DNA of 38,562 nucleotides from an uncultured Prevotella sp. (GCA_946402275.1 CAMIVY010000027.1:1-38562); one strand, 5' to 3'; shown: positions 23,701-32,136, counted from the first letter of the stretch. Notes: a model not told the origin generated them from the sequence alone. Numbers and translations are program-made.

Positions 23701-25839
23701 TTATTCCAATGTTAAAACACACTCGCATCCTTTTAAAATAGTCCTGCCGGCTGGATAGCTTTGTTTCTTTACCTTTCCACGTCCGTGAAGTTTTACGCGT
23801 AGTCCACGGCTTTCTAATAGGTAAACGGCATCTTTTGCACCCATTCCCACCACGTTGGGGGTTATATTTTCTTTTGTCTGCTCTTCTGCTGGTGTCACAT
23901 GCTTGTTGATGCCTAATTTCCCTAAAACATAGTTGGCATCTTTTGCGTTACCTCCTTTAACATCGGGGATGACAACAGATAGCTCATCATGTGCATCTTT
24001 GACGCTCATCTTCAGGTTGTGGGCCATCACACCTTCTGCAATTTGATGGAAGACGACACCACTCATACCACCACCAGAGGCTGGTAAACCTGATTTCTTA
24101 AGGCAGACAATACATGAATAGCGTGGATTGTCTGCGGGGAAGTAACCAGCAAAAGACAGCCAGTATTGAACGGTACCACTCTTATAACCGGCTTTACCCT
24201 GGGAAACTTGTGCTGTTCCGGTCTTTCCTGCTACTTTGAAATGCTTTGAACCTGCCTTACGACCGAGTCCCTGACTGACGACATGTTCCAAAATGGTTTG
24301 CATCGTCTTTAAAGCCTTGGGCTTTGCAATACTTTCTTTGATAACCTCAGGAGGGAACTCCTTGATGACCTCGCCATTTTTCATGACTTGTTTGACAAAA
24401 CGTGGTCTCATCATCTTGCCATTGTTGGCAATGGCATTGTAGAAAGTTACGGTGTTGATAGGTGCTATCTGTGTCTCGTAGCCAATAGACATCCAGGGTA
24501 GCGTGGTGGCATACCAGTTGTCATCATAGCGACCGTTTTTCTTGCGATGAGGCATACGGATAATTGGTGGACGATAACCGGGTAGGATGTTTTGTAACTT
24601 CAGGTCCTCAGCGATACCGATACGATGAAGTCCTTTTACGTAACGCTCAGCTTGGTCGTGGTATATTTTGTCGATAACATGACTCACGCCAATGTTTGAA
24701 CTAACCTCTAGGGTGCGAGCCATATTGATGTCTCCATAACCACCGCGTCGCCAGTTGTGGTCTTTCATCTCACGACCGTACATGGGCATGACTCCACAGC
24801 CAGTATGGATAACGTAGCTGGTGTCTATCTTACTGCCTCCAATGGACAGTTCATCGTCTAAGGCAACGAGGAAAGAGGCAACCTTGAATACGGAACCCGG
24901 TTCACATCGGTAACTGATGGCACTATTGACGGTTTCTGCATAATAGGGATCGCCTTGCTTGTCATAGTAGCGTTGCATGTTGACAATGGCCTTGACGTCG
25001 CCTGTTTCCACCTCCATGAGGATGACAACACCCATCTCCCCGTTGATAAGCTTTAACTCGTCAAGGAGAGCTCGCTCAGCCAAGTCTTGCATGTTCACAT
25101 CAATAGTGGTCACAATATCACCACCGTCAATAGGCATAGTGACGGGTATATTCATGTATTTGTTCAGAACTTTACGGCGTCCTGTGATACCGGGTGTTCC
25201 TCTTAATACAGAGTCATAGGACAGTTCCAGTCCAAAATAGGCGGAGTCCTTGGCTCCATACATACCGCCAACAGTGCGCTGAGCTAAAGAGCCGAAGGGA
25301 CGGCGACGGGAATTGAACTCTTCCTCGTGGAAACCGCTCTTGAACCTGGGCATATTGAAGAAAGGTAATTTCTTGACCTCTGTGTAGGTGTTGTAGTCTA
25401 TACGCTTGGGCCAAATGGGCCAATGGCGTGCTCCAACGGTACCATTACCATTGACTTTCTGGCGTCCTTTGTCGAACAGGACTTTGAACTCATTGGCTGT
25501 CAACGGGAATATTTTACTGAGCCCTTCGCATACAGAATCTACTTTGCTGAGCCACAAGGAGTCGTCTTTCTCAAAGGCTGCTGCTTGGAAATCAATGAAA
25601 ATCCTGTATTCTGGTATGCTACTGGCCATTAATTGACCATCGCAACTGAGAATGTTTCCACGAACAGGCTTCACGCTCACGGAATCACGCTTCAGTCGGT
25701 CGGCCACCTCCGTCCAATATTGTTTCTTAACGGTCATGATGTAGAGTGCCTTGCCAATAATGGCAAACCCTATGAGCGTTAGTACAATGGCGACAGCCAT
25801 GTAGCGCGGCATTACTTTATTATTATCAAATTTACTCAT
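23701..25839 (-). CDS. ftsI: Septal transpeptidase FtsI (PBP3) with C-terminal PASTA domain
   Basis: FtsI cross-links septal peptidoglycan with FtsW. The 712-aa protein has one membrane anchor (about 13-33) and a dimerisation/pedestal domain (about 50-215). The transpeptidase domain has S316-V-F-K319 (SxxK), S380-S-N382 (SxN) and K539-T-G541 (KTG), all intact. A C-terminal region (about 620-712) holds one clear PASTA repeat (PNVVGMGAKDAVYLLESRGL) and a weaker one before it (IPDVKGGNAKDANYVLGKLG). PASTA domains on this protein are common in Bacteroidota and absent from E. coli FtsI. It follows the ftsL-like gene. Confidence 0.95.
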   Translation of the reverse strand: MSKFDNNKVMPRYMAVAIVLTLIGFAIIGKALYIMTVKKQYWTEVADRLKRDSVSVKPVRGNILSCDGQLMASSIPEYRIFIDFQAAAFEKDDSLWLSKVDSVCEGLSKIFPLTANEFKVLFDKGRQKVNGNGTVGARHWPIWPKRIDYNTYTEVKKLPFFNMPRFKSGFHEEEFNSRRRPFGSLAQRTVGGMYGAKDSAYFGLELSYDSVLRGTPGITGRRKVLNKYMNIPVTMPIDGGDIVTTIDVNMQDLAERALLDELKLINGEMGVVILMEVETGDVKAIVNMQRYYDKQGDPYYAETVNSAISYRCEPGSVFKVASFLVALDDELSIGGSKIDTSYVIHTGCGVMPMYGREMKDHNWRRGGYGDINMARTLEVSSNIGVSHVIDKIYHDQAERYVKGLHRIGIAEDLKLQNILPGYRPPIIRMPHRKKNGRYDDNWYATTLPWMSIGYETQIAPINTVTFYNAIANNGKMMRPRFVKQVMKNGEVIKEFPPEVIKESIAKPKALKTMQTILEHVVSQGLGRKAGSKHFKVAGKTGTAQVSQGKAGYKSGTVQYWLSFAGYFPADNPRYSCIVCLKKSGLPASGGGMSGVVFHQIAEGVMAHNLKMSVKDAHDELSVVIPDVKGGNAKDANYVLGKLGINKHVTPAEEQTKENITPNVVGMGAKDAVYLLESRGLRVKLHGRGKVKKQSYPAGRTILKGCECVLTLE

Positions 25840-25866
25840 TTCTCACTTTTCACTAGCGAAGCGTAT
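25840..25866 (-). repeat. Short heptad spacer between the ftsL-like gene and ftsI
   Basis: On the minus strand CGCTTCGCT is followed by AGTGAAA, AGTGAGA and the ftsI start (AATGAG...). Two heptads, in the same orientation as the other spacers of the cluster. Confidence 0.5.
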
Positions 25867-26334
25867 TCATTCGGGCACCTGAATGATATATGGTGGCTGG
25901 TCTGCCTGATGCAATAGCGAGTCTTTATTCTGTTTCAGGATATCCAGTACATGACTCTCACGACATTTCTCCGTTAGGGTGCTTGAAGAGCTGAGAGCCT
26001 TGAATTTAGCGTCTTTCAACTGATTCTCCAAGCGGTCAATGTTGATCATGTCTTGTTGACACTGGTAACGGAATGCCACATACACAATAGTGAAGCCAAC
26101 AATCAGGATAAAAAGCCAGATTTGTGAGCGCACCGTTTGCGTGGTCAACAAGTCACCACCTAAAATAGTACGCAAGTTCAACTGTGAAGAAGGGTGGGGG
26201 TCTTCCTCACTGACTGTGTCCTTGATCTTCTGGAGCGTATCCTTTATACTGTTTTCTGGATCCTCCGGATTTTCTGGGACTACTGAGTTTTCTTGAATCT
26301 CCAGGTCGATTTCTCTTATGTTGTCTTCTGCCAT
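25867..26334 (-). CDS. ftsL: FtsL-like divisome protein
   Basis: The 155-aa bitopic protein has an acidic cytoplasmic N-terminus (about 1-70, rich in E, D and P) and one membrane segment (IWLFILIVGFTIVYVAFRY, about 72-90). A short periplasmic part follows, with a coiled-coil-like heptad pattern (INIDRLENQLKDAKFKAL) and a C-terminal tail. FtsL family sequence conservation is very low, so the call rests on topology, size and position between rsmH and ftsI, where ftsL lies in most bacteria. FtsL recruits and activates FtsW/FtsI. The long N-terminal part is as expected for Bacteroidota versions. Confidence 0.78.
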   Translation of the reverse strand: MAEDNIREIDLEIQENSVVPENPEDPENSIKDTLQKIKDTVSEEDPHPSSQLNLRTILGGDLLTTQTVRSQIWLFILIVGFTIVYVAFRYQCQQDMINIDRLENQLKDAKFKALSSSSTLTEKCRESHVLDILKQNKDSLLHQADQPPYIIQVPE

Positions 26335-26339
26335 GTCTC

Positions 26340-27251
26340 TTATATCTTTTCTGCTATTCTAAGTTTTGCACTGCGACTGCGTGGATTGCTCTGAACTTCC
26401 TCTTCTGAAGGAGTGGCAACCTTATTAACTAAATGGAACGGACTATGGAGGCGTCCATAGAAGTCTTGTTCTATTTTTCCTTCTGCGTTGCCAGCTTTCA
26501 TTACGTTTTTGACGATGCGGTCTTCCAACGAATGGTAAGTAATAACGCTGAGGCGCCCTCCTTGACGAAGCAACTTGGTTGCACTAAGAAGCATGTCGCG
26601 TAAGGCTTCCATCTCGTGGTTCACCTCTATTCTAAGGGCCTGATATAGTTTTGCCGTCTCCTTTTTCTCCCGCTCAGGATGTATGATGGGACTGGTCGCC
26701 TCTCTCAGGTCTGCAGTAGTCTGAAGGGGTTTCTGCTGACGGTATTCACAAATCGTCTTCGCAATGCGCTTGGCATTTTTAATCTCTCCGTAGAGATAAA
26801 AGACATCAGCCAGTTGCTCTTCTGTATAGTTGTTCAGTATGTCTGCAGCAGTTTGTCCCGCCCTTTTATTCATACGCATATCTAAAGGTGCGTCAAAGCG
26901 AAAGGAGAAGCCTCGTGTCTCGTCGTCGAAATGATGACTTGATACTCCTAGGTCTGCCAACAGCCCGTCAATCTTCTCTACACCATAATATTGCATCCAG
27001 TTGTTGAGATATCTGAAGTTGCTCCGTACAAAGGTGAACCTGTCGTCATTGACAATGTTTTTCTCTGCATCAGCGTCCTGGTCGAAGCTGTACAGGTGAC
27101 CTTTCGAACCGAGGCGTGACAGAATCTCCTTGGAATGACCGCCCCCTCCGAAAGTTACATCCACGTAAACGCCGTCGGGCTGGATAGCCAGCCCGTCAAC
27201 GCTTTCCCGGAGAAGTACGGGAACGTGATATGTATCAGCTGTTATGACCAT
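26340..27251 (-). CDS. rsmH: 16S rRNA (cytosine-1402-N4) methyltransferase RsmH
   Basis: RsmH (MraW) methylates N4 of C1402 in the decoding centre of 16S rRNA using S-adenosylmethionine. The 303-aa protein opens with YHVPVLLRESVDGL and the SAM motif YVDVTFGGGGHSKEIL (about 29-44). DGLLADLGVSSHHFDDETRGFSFRFDAPLDMRM and the C-terminal SYHSLEDRIVK and RSRSAKLRIAEK follow, all diagnostic. It is second in the dcw cluster, 10 nt after mraZ and 5 nt before the ftsL-like gene. Confidence 0.97.
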   Translation of the reverse strand: MVITADTYHVPVLLRESVDGLAIQPDGVYVDVTFGGGGHSKEILSRLGSKGHLYSFDQDADAEKNIVNDDRFTFVRSNFRYLNNWMQYYGVEKIDGLLADLGVSSHHFDDETRGFSFRFDAPLDMRMNKRAGQTAADILNNYTEEQLADVFYLYGEIKNAKRIAKTICEYRQQKPLQTTADLREATSPIIHPEREKKETAKLYQALRIEVNHEMEALRDMLLSATKLLRQGGRLSVITYHSLEDRIVKNVMKAGNAEGKIEQDFYGRLHSPFHLVNKVATPSEEEVQSNPRSRSAKLRIAEKI

Positions 27252-27261
27252 TTTTCACTCT

Positions 27262-27711
27262 TTACTCTTCACTCTTCATGAGGTCTTCCAAGGCTTGCCC
27301 AAATTCTTCAGGTGTCATTTGCTGCTCCTCAACCTTGGAGTTGCTCCAGATTTCAATGGTGTCTCCCATTCCGATGAACTTGATGTCCTGCTCTATGGAA
27401 GCCATACGAAGGTAGCGCTTGGGAATCAGGAAGCGCCCGTTGCCGTCAAGGGTTAGTAACTCCACCTCACTGACAAACTGACGGAACACCTGCTGTTGCT
27501 GCTTGTTCCACCGATTAAGACGGGTGCGCATGCTGTCCATTTGCTCGTTCCATACACTTTCTGGGTAAAGCACGAGGCATGGCTGGAAAACATCTTTGCG
27601 TAACACGAGTCGGTCGTTGCCTCCAGCTTGCAATACCTTGCGGAAGATAGCGGGCAGGAAAGCACGTCCTTTCGTGTCTGTTTTGGCTTCTATGTTACCT
27701 AAAAATCGCAT
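27262..27711 (-). CDS. mraZ: Transcriptional regulator MraZ
   Basis: MraZ is a SpoVT/AbrB-like regulator at the head of dcw clusters; in E. coli it represses its own operon. The 149-aa protein has the two DxxxR-type half-motifs, DTKGRAFLPAIFR (about 11-23) and DGNGRFLIPKRYLR in the second half, giving the pseudo-duplicated MraZ fold. Three direct GTGGRG repeats at a 10-bp period lie upstream of its -7 box, as expected for an autorepressor site. The last codons (KSEE, stop) are built from AGTGAAG heptads that continue to the rsmH start. Confidence 0.95.
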   Translation of the reverse strand: MRFLGNIEAKTDTKGRAFLPAIFRKVLQAGGNDRLVLRKDVFQPCLVLYPESVWNEQMDSMRTRLNRWNKQQQQVFRQFVSEVELLTLDGNGRFLIPKRYLRMASIEQDIKFIGMGDTIEIWSNSKVEEQQMTPEEFGQALEDLMKSEE

Positions 27712-27741
27712 GCGTACTTCTTTATTTTTATAACTGTGGGT

Positions 27742-27785
27742 GCAAAGTTAATCATTTCTCCCCACATTCCCCCACTTTTCTCCAC
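27742..27785 (-). promoter_or_regulatory. dcw operon promoter with MraZ operator repeats
   Basis: The -7 box TAACTTTGC lies at 27750-27742 on the minus strand. Just upstream, three direct repeats read GTGGGG (27765-27760), GTGGGG (27775-27770) and GTGGAG (27785-27780), spaced exactly 10 bp and covering the -33 area. Known MraZ operators are TGGG-type direct repeats with 5-nt spacers, i.e. the same 10-bp period. A further GTGGGT in the opposite orientation lies at 27736-27741. The leader to the mraZ ATG is about 33 nt. Confidence 0.8.
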
Positions 27786-27866
27786 TTTTTTTAGTGAATA
27801 ATTTTTAAAACATGAAAACAGGTGTATTTTTTTTATGAAAAATATTCATATTCGCAAAGTTTTTCC

Positions 27867-27875
27867 TAACTTTGC
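27867..27875 (+). promoter_or_regulatory. Promoter -7 box of the lipid acyltransferase pair
   Basis: TAACTTTGC fits the -7 consensus, 25 nt before the ATG at 27901. It diverges from the mraZ promoter. Confidence 0.65.
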
Positions 27876-27900
27876 AAACTGTTAGTAACATTATGGAAAA

Positions 27901-28728
27901 ATGGGACAAATTACAGAGAAGACAATTGATATTGATAACATTCTGAAAGACAAGATGGGCGCAAAGGCCAAATGGGTACCTCGTCCATTGGTGTCGTGGT
28001 TGAAGCGTCTCATTCATCAAGATCAGGTGAATGCTTATCTTTGGGATTCGCGTAATAAAGTGGGGACAGACTGGTTGGAAGAATGTGTCCGATATCTTCA
28101 GATGACTTTGGAGATAAAAGGAATGGAAAACTTGCCTTCAAAGGACGATGGCCGTTTATATACCATTGTGTCCAATCACCCCTTAGGGGGTGCTGACGGT
28201 GTGGCGTTAGGGGCTATTATCGGTCGTCATTTCGACTCTCGCTTCCGTTATTTGGTCAACGATCTTCTGATGAATCTTCCAGGATTGGCTCCTCTTTGTA
28301 TTCCCATTAATAAGACTGGACATCAGAGCCGTAACTTCCCTGCTTTGGTAAAAGCGGGTTTCGAGAGCCAGTACCACATGTTGATGTATCCTGCAGGCAT
28401 CTGTTCCCGTAGGCAGAAGGACGGGACTATCCGCGATATACCTTGGTCTAAGACGTTTATCCAGAAAAGTGTTGAGTATCATCGTGACGTGGTGCCTATT
28501 CATTTTGGCGGTCAGAACTCCCCTTTCTTTTATAAGTTGGCTAATTTCAGTGATAAGTATTTGCCCTTTAATCTGGCGATGCTCTATTTGGTTGACGAGA
28601 TGTACAAGAATGTTGGTAAAACGTTTGAAGTAAGGATAGGAAAGCCCATCCCCTGGCAGACGTTTGATAAGAGCAAGACGCCCCGCCAATGGGCACAGTA
28701 TGTTCAAGATATCGTATATAAACTCTAG
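27901..28728 (+). CDS. glsA: 1-acyl-glycerol-3-phosphate acyltransferase-like protein (GlsA-like O-acyltransferase)
   Basis: The 275-aa protein has the acyltransferase motif NHPLGGADG at 92-100 (catalytic His93 and Asp99), the MLMYPAGICSRRQKDG region as the acyl-acceptor motif, and DVVPIHFGGQNS. It resembles the PlsC-superfamily O-acyltransferases of Bacteroidales that work next to a GNAT-type N-acyltransferase. In Bacteroides thetaiotaomicron such a pair (glsA, glsB) makes glycine lipids: GlsB N-acylates glycine and GlsA adds a second acyl chain to the 3-hydroxy group. The adjacent downstream gene fits GlsB, so glycine (or other amino-acid) lipid synthesis is inferred. A phospholipid role remains possible. 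Confidence 0.75.
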   Translation: MGQITEKTIDIDNILKDKMGAKAKWVPRPLVSWLKRLIHQDQVNAYLWDSRNKVGTDWLEECVRYLQMTLEIKGMENLPSKDDGRLYTIVSNHPLGGADGVALGAIIGRHFDSRFRYLVNDLLMNLPGLAPLCIPINKTGHQSRNFPALVKAGFESQYHMLMYPAGICSRRQKDGTIRDIPWSKTFIQKSVEYHRDVVPIHFGGQNSPFFYKLANFSDKYLPFNLAMLYLVDEMYKNVGKTFEVRIGKPIPWQTFDKSKTPRQWAQYVQDIVYKL

Positions 28729-28762
28729 TCCGCCTAGATAACAACTATAATAACTTCAAACA

Positions 28763-29761
28763 ATGGAACAGCCAATTATCCAGCCTATCAGCAAAGAATT
28801 GCTTAAAAACGAATTGACGCCCGACAAGCAGTTGCGTATGACTAACAAAAGCAACAATGAGATTTATGTCATCACGGCACATAATGCACCTCATGTAATG
28901 CTTGAGATAGGAAGACTGCGTGAGATAGCTTTCCGTGAGGCAGGTGGCGGAACAGGCAAGGAGGCTGATATAGACGAGTTCGATACTTGTGAGAATTGTT
29001 ATAAGCAGTTGATAGTATGGAACCCCGAGGAGGAAGAGATCATTGGCGGCTATCGCTATCTGCCTGGTACCGACTGGCAGTATGATGCTCAAGGCCAACC
29101 TATTCTTGCGACGAGTCACATGTTCCATTTCTCTGAAAAGTTCATCAAAGAATACGCGCCTCAGACGGTGGAGCTGGGTAGGTCTTTTGTTTCCTTGCCT
29201 TATCAATCGTCACGCATGGGTGCCAAGAGTCTTTTTGCATTGGATAATTTATGGGATGGATTGGGCGCTTTGACCGTCATTCGTCCTAACGTTCGATACT
29301 ATTTTGGAAAGATGACGATGTATCCTTCTTATATCCGTAAAGGGCGTGATATGATACTCTATTTCCTGAAAAAGTATTTTGATGATAAAGAGCACCTCAT
29401 CATACCGATGAAACCGCTGAAAATGGATACGAATCCTCAAGAACTGGACGCTCTTTTCTGTGGTCATTCGTTTAAGGAGGATTACCTTATCCTCAATCGC
29501 GAGATTCGTAAGTTGGGCTATAATATTCCTCCGCTGGTCAATGCCTATATGGGACTCTCACCAACGATGAAGCTCTTTGGAACGGCTATCAATTATGGTT
29601 TCGGTGATGTGGAAGAGACGGGTATCCTGATAGCCATCGATGAAATCTTCGAAGAGAAACGCAAGCGTCATATCGATACTTTTATTGCCATGCATCATGA
29701 TGAGTTGGAACTCACGTCTGGTGCTAACAAGATTATCTATAAAGACAAGAACAAAGACTAA
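28763..29761 (+). CDS. glsB: GNAT-fold N-acyltransferase (GlsB-like, amino-acid lipid synthesis)
   Basis: The 332-aa protein belongs to the hemolysin-like/GNAT N-acyltransferase group (COG3176 type). Seen in it are LEIGRLREIAFREAGGGTGKEADIDEFD, ELGRSFVSLPYQ, and a C-terminal part with YGFGDVEETGI. In Bacteroidales this type transfers a 3-hydroxy acyl chain from acyl carrier protein to the amino group of glycine. It follows the O-acyltransferase gene by 34 nt on the same strand, which supports a shared pathway. The start (MEQPIIQPISKELLK) has no Shine-Dalgarno sequence. The pathway is inferred from the gene pair; the amino-acid substrate is not visible from sequence. Confidence 0.75.
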   Translation: MEQPIIQPISKELLKNELTPDKQLRMTNKSNNEIYVITAHNAPHVMLEIGRLREIAFREAGGGTGKEADIDEFDTCENCYKQLIVWNPEEEEIIGGYRYLPGTDWQYDAQGQPILATSHMFHFSEKFIKEYAPQTVELGRSFVSLPYQSSRMGAKSLFALDNLWDGLGALTVIRPNVRYYFGKMTMYPSYIRKGRDMILYFLKKYFDDKEHLIIPMKPLKMDTNPQELDALFCGHSFKEDYLILNREIRKLGYNIPPLVNAYMGLSPTMKLFGTAINYGFGDVEETGILIAIDEIFEEKRKRHIDTFIAMHHDELELTSGANKIIYKDKNKD

Positions 29762-29770
29762 AACTAAAAC

Positions 29771-32134
29771 ATGCGCCGACTTTTGTTGTTATGGGCTCTT
29801 ATGCCCGTAGTGGCTCTTGCTCAGAGCCTCGACTCCCTCCATATCATGGTTGATGCGGAGGCAGTTCCTGGTTCCCCTAATGTCTATAAGACTTTTCAGG
29901 AGGCAGCTGCACATTTCAAGGAGGGTACAGCAGAGAATCCGATGACGGTCTATATACGACCGGGAGTCTATTGGATTGATGACCCTGACGATCCTACCGT
30001 GAAGGTGGGAAAGAAGGGTCGTGAGCCATTTGGCATGACGGTTCGCTGCTCTTATTTGTCTCTGGTAGGACAGGGCCTCATTCCCGAGGATGTGGTGCTT
30101 GCCTCACAGCGAGGTCAGACGCAGGGTGCCATAGGCAATTTCACGATGTTCGATTTCTGGGTGAAGACACTAAACGTAGAGAATCTCACGATGGGCAACT
30201 ACTGTAATGTGGACTTGGTATATCCCAAGAATCCTCGATTAAATCGACCAAAACGGTCGGATGCCATCACTCAAGCCCATGTGGGTTATGTGCATGGTGA
30301 CACCCTAAAGGCTTGGCGGGTACGTTTTATCAGCCGCCTCAATTTGAATCCGCTGAATGGGGCGCGTTATTCCTATTATGAGGATTGTCATTTCGAGTGC
30401 ACCGATGATGCCCTGAACGGTACGGCCATCTATCGTGACTGTAACTTCGATTTTTATGGGCAGAAACCATTTTGGAGCACGCGAGGTGCTGGTGCGATGT
30501 TCGTCAATTGCCTTTTCAACGCAAAAAGTGATAGTCGTGAGCTGTATTTCTGTAAGCAGGGAGGTCCTGTTACGCTGATCGACTGTCGCTTCCGGACTCC
30601 GTCGGATAGTGTCTATATCGGTTGGACAGCTTATCCTCAGCCTTGGCTGCGTTGTTATCAAAGCAATTTCACGCTGAATGGAAAACCATACTTGGTAGGT
30701 AATCGTCAGCCACAAAACACGCTTCAACCCTTGATGCTCAACGAGTCTTTGCAGAAAGCTCCCTATTTGGACATCAGCCAGCATGAGGCGACGTTGCTGA
30801 CAGGTCGGGATACGCTTCGCCTTACTTGTCCTGAAACTGTCCGTTGGAGCATCCCCTCGGGCTTTGAATCCTTCGTTTCCCTTCGTCCTGTAAACGGTAG
30901 CACCGTCACCGTCCTCCCTACTAACAACACGGATGAAATGGCTGATTTCTGTATCATAGCCTCTGCGGAAGACGGTCGCGAGGCAGCTTGTCATGTGGTT
31001 GTAAAACCCTCTATATTACCTCCTCCCGTTTTCACGAAACGCCCTCGTATTGTTCAGAGGAAGGACTGTTTGGAATTAGACTATCAACTCGACTTGCAGG
31101 GTCGTCGCGACGAGTCGCGTATCATCTGGTATCGTAACAATATCCCCGTTTCCGTCACGCATGATAAGCCTGAGCGAATCTATTCCTTGACGGCAGCAGA
31201 CCGCGGACAACAGATTCGTGCCACCATCGAGCCCAAACATCAGCGCAGCACTTACGGCCCAGCCGTCTCCAGTTCCTCTAGAATATCTAGCCCATCTAGT
31301 CCCTCTAGAATCTCTAGTCCATCTAGTCCCTCTAGAATCTCTAGCCCATCTAGTCCCTCTAGAATCTCTAGTCCATCTAGTCCCTCTAGAATATCTAGCC
31401 CATCTAGTCCCTCTAGAATCTCAAGCCTTTTCACCGACTTCCACGACTTCCCCTGCGAATGGCAACCCCAAGTTCTGCCAGGCTATTGGACAGTTGATGG
31501 GTATAAGCCTCAGGATACTGCTGCATTCCCCTGGGCATTTGATGTCCAGAAACCAATGTGGGAATATGGTGAGGGATTCAATGGTGCCGTTGGTAAAGGA
31601 TTGTTGCAGGCACAACGGGGAGCCCGCCTGATGTACACGCCGGTTCCTCGTTCTGATAAGGCTTCTTCACATTCTTATGGGGATATGTCTTTGACGTTGC
31701 AGGTGGATCCCACCAAAACGGCAGGTCAGGGATTTGGTTCTGCTACGGGTCAGTATATGGATGTCTGCCTGAAGTTCGATACCCAGACACTTACAGGCTA
31801 TGGCTTGCGAATCATTCGCACTACCAAGCATGCCAAAGCGGTTGACTTCCTGCTGGTGCGTTATCATGCTGGTGTGGTAACTCCGATCTCAGAGGCTGTT
31901 TCTTCTACCTGTTATCGCACAGGATGTACTATTTCGCTCGATTTCAACGGCAATCAGCTGTCTGCTTATGTTTCTACCAAGACACCTCAGCCTGCTGATT
32001 CTGTACTCCCTCATGAGGTGAAACTTGGGGCACAAGTAGAACCCAACGCTTTTGGGGGCGTTCACATTCAGCATACTGGTTCGTGTGGTGAAAGCACCAC
32101 CATGCTACACAGCTTGTCGGTGGAATGGAAATAA
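29771..32134 (+). CDS. Secreted pectinesterase-like beta-helix protein with repeat linker
   Basis: The 787-aa product has a signal peptide (MRRLLLLWALMPVVALAQS, cleavage near 18). Residues about 20-330 look like a right-handed beta-helix of the pectinesterase type (FQEAAAHFKEGTAENPMTVYIRPGVYWID, then stacked YEDCHFECTDDALNG, YRDCNFDFYGQ, VNCLFNAKSDS). Residues 330-500 resemble Ig-like folds. A linker of five SRISSPSSP repeats plus a partial one (503-552) follows, then a C-terminal beta-rich, LamG-like domain. The pectinesterase catalytic Asp/Arg pattern is not evident to me, so enzyme activity is uncertain. It may act on or bind polysaccharide. It follows glsB by 9 nt and converges with dgt with a 2-nt gap. 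Confidence 0.65.
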   Translation: MRRLLLLWALMPVVALAQSLDSLHIMVDAEAVPGSPNVYKTFQEAAAHFKEGTAENPMTVYIRPGVYWIDDPDDPTVKVGKKGREPFGMTVRCSYLSLVGQGLIPEDVVLASQRGQTQGAIGNFTMFDFWVKTLNVENLTMGNYCNVDLVYPKNPRLNRPKRSDAITQAHVGYVHGDTLKAWRVRFISRLNLNPLNGARYSYYEDCHFECTDDALNGTAIYRDCNFDFYGQKPFWSTRGAGAMFVNCLFNAKSDSRELYFCKQGGPVTLIDCRFRTPSDSVYIGWTAYPQPWLRCYQSNFTLNGKPYLVGNRQPQNTLQPLMLNESLQKAPYLDISQHEATLLTGRDTLRLTCPETVRWSIPSGFESFVSLRPVNGSTVTVLPTNNTDEMADFCIIASAEDGREAACHVVVKPSILPPPVFTKRPRIVQRKDCLELDYQLDLQGRRDESRIIWYRNNIPVSVTHDKPERIYSLTAADRGQQIRATIEPKHQRSTYGPAVSSSSRISSPSSPSRISSPSSPSRISSPSSPSRISSPSSPSRISSPSSPSRISSLFTDFHDFPCEWQPQVLPGYWTVDGYKPQDTAAFPWAFDVQKPMWEYGEGFNGAVGKGLLQAQRGARLMYTPVPRSDKASSHSYGDMSLTLQVDPTKTAGQGFGSATGQYMDVCLKFDTQTLTGYGLRIIRTTKHAKAVDFLLVRYHAGVVTPISEAVSSTCYRTGCTISLDFNGNQLSAYVSTKTPQPADSVLPHEVKLGAQVEPNAFGGVHIQHTGSCGESTTMLHSLSVEWK
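31277..31426 (+). repeat. 27-bp minisatellite encoding SRISSPSSP
   Basis: Five 27-bp units (31277-31411) and a partial sixth (to 31426) encode nine-residue repeats. Units 1 and 5 are identical and units 2 and 4 are identical, so the array has an A-B-C-B-A order. Each unit holds three CTAG tetranucleotides, giving 16 in 150 bp. The frame is preserved for any copy number. Confidence 0.9.
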
Positions 32135-32136
32135 TA

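Noticed and set aside
31218..31631. Alternative frames through the SRISSPSSP minisatellite
   Set aside because: The 27-bp period keeps every frame open. Only the frame continuous with the signal peptide and beta-helix makes a coherent protein.
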